From NCBI GenBank assembly GCA_002385485.1, contig DGDP01000065.1, positions 1 to 9,760 of the forward strand: a stretch of 9,760 nt of DNA, given 5' to 3'. This DNA is from Acetomicrobium sp. UBA3949 (GTDB taxonomy: Bacteria > Synergistota > Synergistia > Synergistales > Acetomicrobiaceae). The position numbers and the translations under genes were made by a program. The number at the start of each line of letters is the position of its first letter. The first letter of the stretch is position 1. This document shows, in pieces, positions 6,458 to 9,760 of this stretch. The notes under the pieces were generated by a model. The model did no database searches, was not told where the DNA came from, and saw nothing but the letters and a program-made list of their open reading frames with translations.

Positions 6458-7223
6458 CCAAAAATACCTCCGAAAGATCGAAAACAGGGCCGTCATGGCA
6501 CACTTTAAGCATACCCCTTTGCGTTTTCACTGTACAGGAATGGCATCCGCCGATGCCACAACCCATCCTAGACTCAAGCGACGCCATGATAAGCGACTTT
6601 CCCCCAAATGTCTCGTATACCGCCTTAAGCATGGGAACAGGACCACAGGCCCATATCTCATCGATGAAATCCCCTTCTTTTTTTAAAACATCCGGGGCAG
6701 TTCCCTTGCAACCCAGTGATCCGTCGTCGGAGGCCACGGTCAGGCCGGAGACTTTACTGCTTGCCCAATCTGCCACGCCTGCCCAATCCCTGTTTGAAAC
6801 GCCAAAGACGAAGCTGCTTATAACATCGGAGTGGAATTTCCAGGCGCACAGCAAAGGCGCCACTCCTATCCCTCCCGCGACCAACGCCAAAGACCTCCCC
6901 CTTGTGGCAGTAAAGACACCGTTCCCAAGGGGTCCCCGAAGGCGAAAGGAGGTGCCTCTTTCGCAGGAGACGATATCTTTCGTACCTCTGCCCACCACCT
7001 TCATCAAAAATTCGACGCCATTTTCCGACCCATCGACCACGGCAAAGGGCCTGAGCAAAAAGGGGTCGCTTTTCCATCGATGAGGCCCTACCATAAAAAA
7101 TTGTCCCGGCAAAATTGCGGGAAGAAGTTCTTGCGTCTCAAATCTCAACGAATATACGCCTCCGCCCAAAAAGGCCTTGTCGATCAAAAAACCTTCCCGT
7201 TCCAATCCGCGGCTACATTGCAT
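6444..7223 (-). CDS. pyrK: Dihydroorotate dehydrogenase electron-transfer subunit (FAD, 2Fe-2S)
   Basis: PyrK transfers electrons from PyrD's FMN through a 2Fe-2S cluster and FAD to NAD+. In 259 residues it shows the ferredoxin-reductase layout: the FAD site RPFAVV (58-63), VVGRGT (76-81), GPLGNG (97-102), the nucleotide-binding GGIGVAPL (117-124), CGPVPML (193-199), and the cluster cysteines C222, C227, C230 and C242 in CGIGGCHSC...KVCHDGPVF. All four ligands are present. The ATG at 7223 has AGAGGT 5 nt upstream and overlaps the end of pyrC by 11 nt. It is paired with pyrD, which it overlaps by 14 nt, consistent with a 2:2 complex known for this class. Confidence 0.95.
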   Translation of the reverse strand: MQCSRGLEREGFLIDKAFLGGGVYSLRFETQELLPAILPGQFFMVGPHRWKSDPFLLRPFAVVDGSENGVEFLMKVVGRGTKDIVSCERGTSFRLRGPLGNGVFTATRGRSLALVAGGIGVAPLLCAWKFHSDVISSFVFGVSNRDWAGVADWASSKVSGLTVASDDGSLGCKGTAPDVLKKEGDFIDEIWACGPVPMLKAVYETFGGKSLIMASLESRMGCGIGGCHSCTVKTQRGMLKVCHDGPVFDLSEVFLDELI

Positions 7224-8526
7224 GACATACCTCTTCTTTTAGACGATTATAAACTATTTTACCTTCCAGGATGGTCAATACCGGCCATCCCTTAAAGGTA
7301 AAGCCGTCGTATGGCGTTATCCTCGCCTTGCTTTTCCAGTTTGTCACATCGACTTTCCCTTCAAGGTTCAAATCAATTATCGTCAAGTCGGCTTTCGAGC
7401 CGAGGTTCAGTTTTCTCTCAAGTCCGATTACCCTTCCCGGCCCCGTCGAAAAAAGCTCGAAGATCCTTTCCTTTGAAAAGGGTCTGCCCCTTCTATTCCA
7501 TCTATCGATGACTGCAGCCACGGCACACTCAAGGGAAGCTATCCCAAAGGCCGCAGCCTCAAAGACAACATCCTTTTCGTCTACGTGATAGGGGGCGTGA
7601 TCGGTTGCTATGGCATCGATCGTCCCATCCTTCAGGCCATACCAAAGCGCCTCCACATCCTCCCCGCTCCTCAACGGAGGATTTACTTTAAGGGAAGAAG
7701 AAAAGGCAGAATGCAATATCGTCTCTTCGTCAAAGAGAAGGTGGTGGGGTGTCACATCGCACGTAATTGGCAATCCCCGTTCCTTGGCCCGCCTTATGGC
7801 CTCCAAAGCCTCTTTGGTACTTATGTGGGTCAGATGAAGACGACCGGAGGTCTCCTCGCACAGCCTTATCGCTCTTTCCACTCCTATTATCTCGGAGCTT
7901 CGCGGTATCCCCTTAAGACCGCAAAGGGCACTCACTCTGCCTTCGTTAATTTGCCCCCCTTCGGAAAGACTTAACTCTTCTGAATGTTCCATGAGGGGCA
8001 CCCCTACATCCTTGAGGTACAAAAGGGCTATTCGCATGGCCTTAGCCGAAATCACCGGAGAGCCGTCGTCGGTAAAAAGTACCGCTCCCTCCTCTTTCAT
8101 GGCTATCATCTCGGTGATCCGCCTGCCTTCTCTCTTCACCGTCACGGTGCCCGACGGAAGCACTCTTGCTCCCCCGGCAACCCTCCCCTTTTCTGCAACG
8201 TAACGAACGATCGAAGGTTCGTCCACTGCCGGAGTGGTGTTAGGCATGGCGACCACATGGGTAAAACCTCCTGCCGCGGCAGCAAGGGAACCGCTATAGA
8301 TATCCTCTCTCCAAATCTGGCCCGGATCCCTCAAATGGGCATGGAGATCGACGAAACCGGGACAAGCCACGAGGCCTTCAAGATCGTAAAATACATCCTC
8401 TTCTTGCAAGCTGTTGCTTTCTGAAGGAACCAACTTCGTCACACTGCCCTTCTCAAGAAGAAGATCCCATTTGCCCTCTCTCAAACTCCTTCCATCATAG
8501 AGGAACACTTTACGCAACCAAATCAT
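7213..8526 (-). CDS. pyrC: Dihydroorotase (class I, zinc amidohydrolase)
   Basis: The enzyme cyclises carbamoyl aspartate to dihydroorotate. The 437-residue protein has all amidohydrolase metal and catalytic sites: DLHAHLRDPGQ (60-70; H62 and H64), FTDDG (151-155, an aspartate replacing the carboxylysine role), MEHSEE (H181), LTHIST (H234) and ATDHAPY (D309). Length and the FTDDG motif indicate class I, the form that in several bacteria associates with PyrB. The ATG at 8526 and the pyrB stop share ATGA, with GGAGGT 8 nt upstream. The C-terminus overlaps pyrK by 11 nt. The sites are intact, so it should be active, unlike the PyrC-like inactive paralogues of some bacteria. Confidence 0.96.
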   Translation of the reverse strand: MIWLRKVFLYDGRSLREGKWDLLLEKGSVTKLVPSESNSLQEEDVFYDLEGLVACPGFVDLHAHLRDPGQIWREDIYSGSLAAAAGGFTHVVAMPNTTPAVDEPSIVRYVAEKGRVAGGARVLPSGTVTVKREGRRITEMIAMKEEGAVLFTDDGSPVISAKAMRIALLYLKDVGVPLMEHSEELSLSEGGQINEGRVSALCGLKGIPRSSEIIGVERAIRLCEETSGRLHLTHISTKEALEAIRRAKERGLPITCDVTPHHLLFDEETILHSAFSSSLKVNPPLRSGEDVEALWYGLKDGTIDAIATDHAPYHVDEKDVVFEAAAFGIASLECAVAAVIDRWNRRGRPFSKERIFELFSTGPGRVIGLERKLNLGSKADLTIIDLNLEGKVDVTNWKSKARITPYDGFTFKGWPVLTILEGKIVYNRLKEEVCHAM

Positions 8527-9452
8527 CTGCCCGCACCTCCGGCTAAATACAGGAAAAGTAGAGCCATCCTGACGGCCACACCGCTTCTCACCTGATCCAA
8601 CACTAAACTTCTGCTTCCGTCAGCTACAGAGCTTTCTATTTCGACGCCTCTGTTCATGGGGCCGGGATGCATCACTATTGCATTTCTTTCGGCATAACGC
8701 AGAAGTTCTGTCTTCACGCCCCATCGATTGTGATATTCATCGATGCTAGGAAAGAGACCCTCCTCCTGCCTTTCGCGCTGAATCCTCAAGGCATATACAA
8801 TATCGGCGCCTTCTACGGCCTTTTTGGGATCCGGTTCATATTCGGCGAGATCGAAAACGTGAAGGGGGATCAAGGACCTTGGGCCTGAAACCACCACATG
8901 AACTCCCATTTTCGAGAAGGCGTGGATGTCACTCCTTGCTACCCTGCTGTGCAGTATGTCACCAATTATCGCCATTTTGCGGCCCCTCAAATCTCCAAAA
9001 TGTCTCCAGGCGGAATAAAGATCGAGCAAAGCCTGAGTGGGGTGAGCCCTCGCTCCGTCGCCGGCGTTGATGATGCACGTTCCCGATAGCTTGTTTATCA
9101 GATATTCCGGCGTCCCGACTTCCCTGTTTCTAACGACAACGGCATCCACTCCCATTGCTTTGATCGTCTTGGCAGTATCCTGAAGGCTCTCCCCCTTTGA
9201 TACGCTTGATCCCGAGGCGGACCAGTTTATCACGTCGGCGCTCAAAAATTTTTCCGCAAGCTCAAAAGATGTCCTAGTTCGCGTGGATGGCTCGAAAAAC
9301 AAGTTGGCAACGACCTTTCCTCTCAAAGCGGGAACCTTTTTTAATGGCCTTTCCATGACCTCTTCCATCTTACAAGCCTCTTCCAAGACCATATAAAGGT
9401 CGTCTTCACTAAAGACGTCTACGTCTACCAGATGGCTGTGTTTCCAAGGCAT
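8523..9452 (-). CDS. pyrB: Aspartate carbamoyltransferase catalytic subunit
   Basis: PyrB condenses carbamoyl phosphate and aspartate, the committed step of UMP synthesis. The 309-residue protein shows the carbamoyl-phosphate site FFEPSTRTRTSFE (52-64), the mobile loop SSVSKGES (82-89, with K86), the HPTQALLDLY helix, GDILHSRVARS, and the C-terminal aspartate-site motif MHPGPMNRGVEI. All catalytic residues expected of the family are present. No regulatory chain (pyrI) is in the window. The ATG at 9452 lies 12 nt after the pyrR stop with GGGGGTGG before it; the stop overlaps the pyrC ATG. Length matches the catalytic chain of other bacteria. Confidence 0.96.
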   Translation of the reverse strand: MPWKHSHLVDVDVFSEDDLYMVLEEACKMEEVMERPLKKVPALRGKVVANLFFEPSTRTRTSFELAEKFLSADVINWSASGSSVSKGESLQDTAKTIKAMGVDAVVVRNREVGTPEYLINKLSGTCIINAGDGARAHPTQALLDLYSAWRHFGDLRGRKMAIIGDILHSRVARSDIHAFSKMGVHVVVSGPRSLIPLHVFDLAEYEPDPKKAVEGADIVYALRIQRERQEEGLFPSIDEYHNRWGVKTELLRYAERNAIVMHPGPMNRGVEIESSVADGSRSLVLDQVRSGVAVRMALLFLYLAGGAGR

Positions 9453-9464
9453 AAAACCACCCCC
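9453..9464 (-). promoter_or_regulatory. pyrR-pyrB junction with ribosome site only
   Basis: The gap between the pyrR stop and the pyrB ATG holds GGGGGTGG followed by TTTT. It serves as the pyrB ribosome site. There is no room for the PyrR-binding antiterminator and terminator that lie between these cistrons in Bacillus. Confidence 0.7.
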
Positions 9465-9760
9465 CTACTCCTTCTCCGCTATAACTATGCCGTCCTTGCC
9501 GTCGAGCTCGCTGACGTAAACTTCTACGACTTCATCCCTTGAAGTGGGAACAACCCTTCCCACCACATCGGGATGAATGGGAAGCTCTCTATGTCCCCTG
9601 TCCACCAAAACGGCCAGCAAAACTCTCCTCGGTCTCCCCATATCCATCAAGGCATCAAGGGCAGCTCTCACCGTCCTTCCCGTGAAAAGAACATCGTCAA
9701 CCAGCACGATATCCTTGCCCGTTATGTCCACGGGCATGGTCGTGCTGTGCACCATGGGAT
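9465..9760 (-). CDS. pyrR: PyrR bifunctional regulator / uracil phosphoribosyltransferase, C-terminal part; runs off right edge
   Basis: PyrR binds pyr mRNA in a UMP-dependent way and promotes transcription termination; it also has weak uracil phosphoribosyltransferase activity. About 97 C-terminal residues are visible; the missing N-terminus is probably about 80 residues (Bacillus PyrR has 181). The PRPP motif IVLVDDVLFTGRT and the family-specific LVDRGHRELPIHPDVVG with PTSRDEVVEVYVSELDGKDG identify it well. The frame stays open to the window end (Pro codon at 9756-9758), so the Met near 9755 is internal, not a start. As the first visible gene it suggests the operon is controlled by attenuation in a leader beyond the right edge. 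Confidence 0.93.
   Translation of the reverse strand, partial: PMVHSTTMPVDITGKDIVLVDDVLFTGRTVRAALDALMDMGRPRRVLLAVLVDRGHRELPIHPDVVGRVVPTSRDEVVEVYVSELDGKDGIVIAEKE

Noticed and set aside
5507..6496. pyrD start at 6496
   Set aside because: It has no ribosome site and would add an untypical N-terminus; ATG 6457 has GGAGG at good spacing.
6307..7083. Plus-strand open frame (258 codons) opposite pyrK and pyrD
   Set aside because: The translation is low-complexity Ser/Pro-rich and has no family features; both pyrK and pyrD on the minus strand are certain.

Overview
This window (about half G+C) looks like chromosomal DNA of an anaerobic, selenium-using bacterium. The best guess is a Synergistota member of the Acetomicrobium/Anaerobaculum type. 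That is inferred from a selenocysteine-containing SelD, an S55 (SpoIVB-like) peptidase gene behind prfB, a NAD-linked class 1B dihydroorotate dehydrogenase operon with PyrR, and the base composition. No rRNA or other decisive marker is present, so the placement is tentative.

Layout. Bases 1-1467 (minus strand) hold prfB (release factor 2, with its programmed +1 frameshift) followed by the exported N-terminus of an S55-peptidase protein that runs off the left edge. A short divergent promoter region (1468-1567) contains an operator-like 20-bp dyad. Bases 1568-3383 (plus strand) hold birA (biotin protein ligase without a DNA-binding domain) and selD (selenide, water dikinase). The first 23 codons of selD include an in-frame UGA that reads as selenocysteine and is followed by a SECIS-like hairpin. 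A naive gene call would start selD at a TTG at 2415 and lose the active site. selD meets the next operon tail to tail, with overlapping stop codons.

Bases 3380-9760 (minus strand) are one tightly packed pyrimidine operon in the order pyrR-pyrB-pyrC-pyrK-pyrD-pyrF-pyrE, then an exported protein that resembles a TroA/ZnuA-type metal-binding protein but lacks its metal-ligand histidines. All junctions from pyrB onward overlap by 1-14 nt, so translation is probably coupled. The enzymes cover UMP synthesis from carbamoyl phosphate: PyrB and PyrC make dihydroorotate, PyrD with PyrK oxidises it using NAD+, and PyrE and PyrF convert orotate to UMP. carAB is not in the window. PyrR, truncated at the right edge, is the expected RNA-binding attenuator; the leader it would act on lies outside.

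Nothing here is clearly an undescribed system. The points most worth a second look are the recoded selD start with its SECIS, the ligand-less TroA-like protein fused translationally to the pyrimidine operon, the dyad between prfB and birA, and the S55 peptidase gene coupled to prfB.
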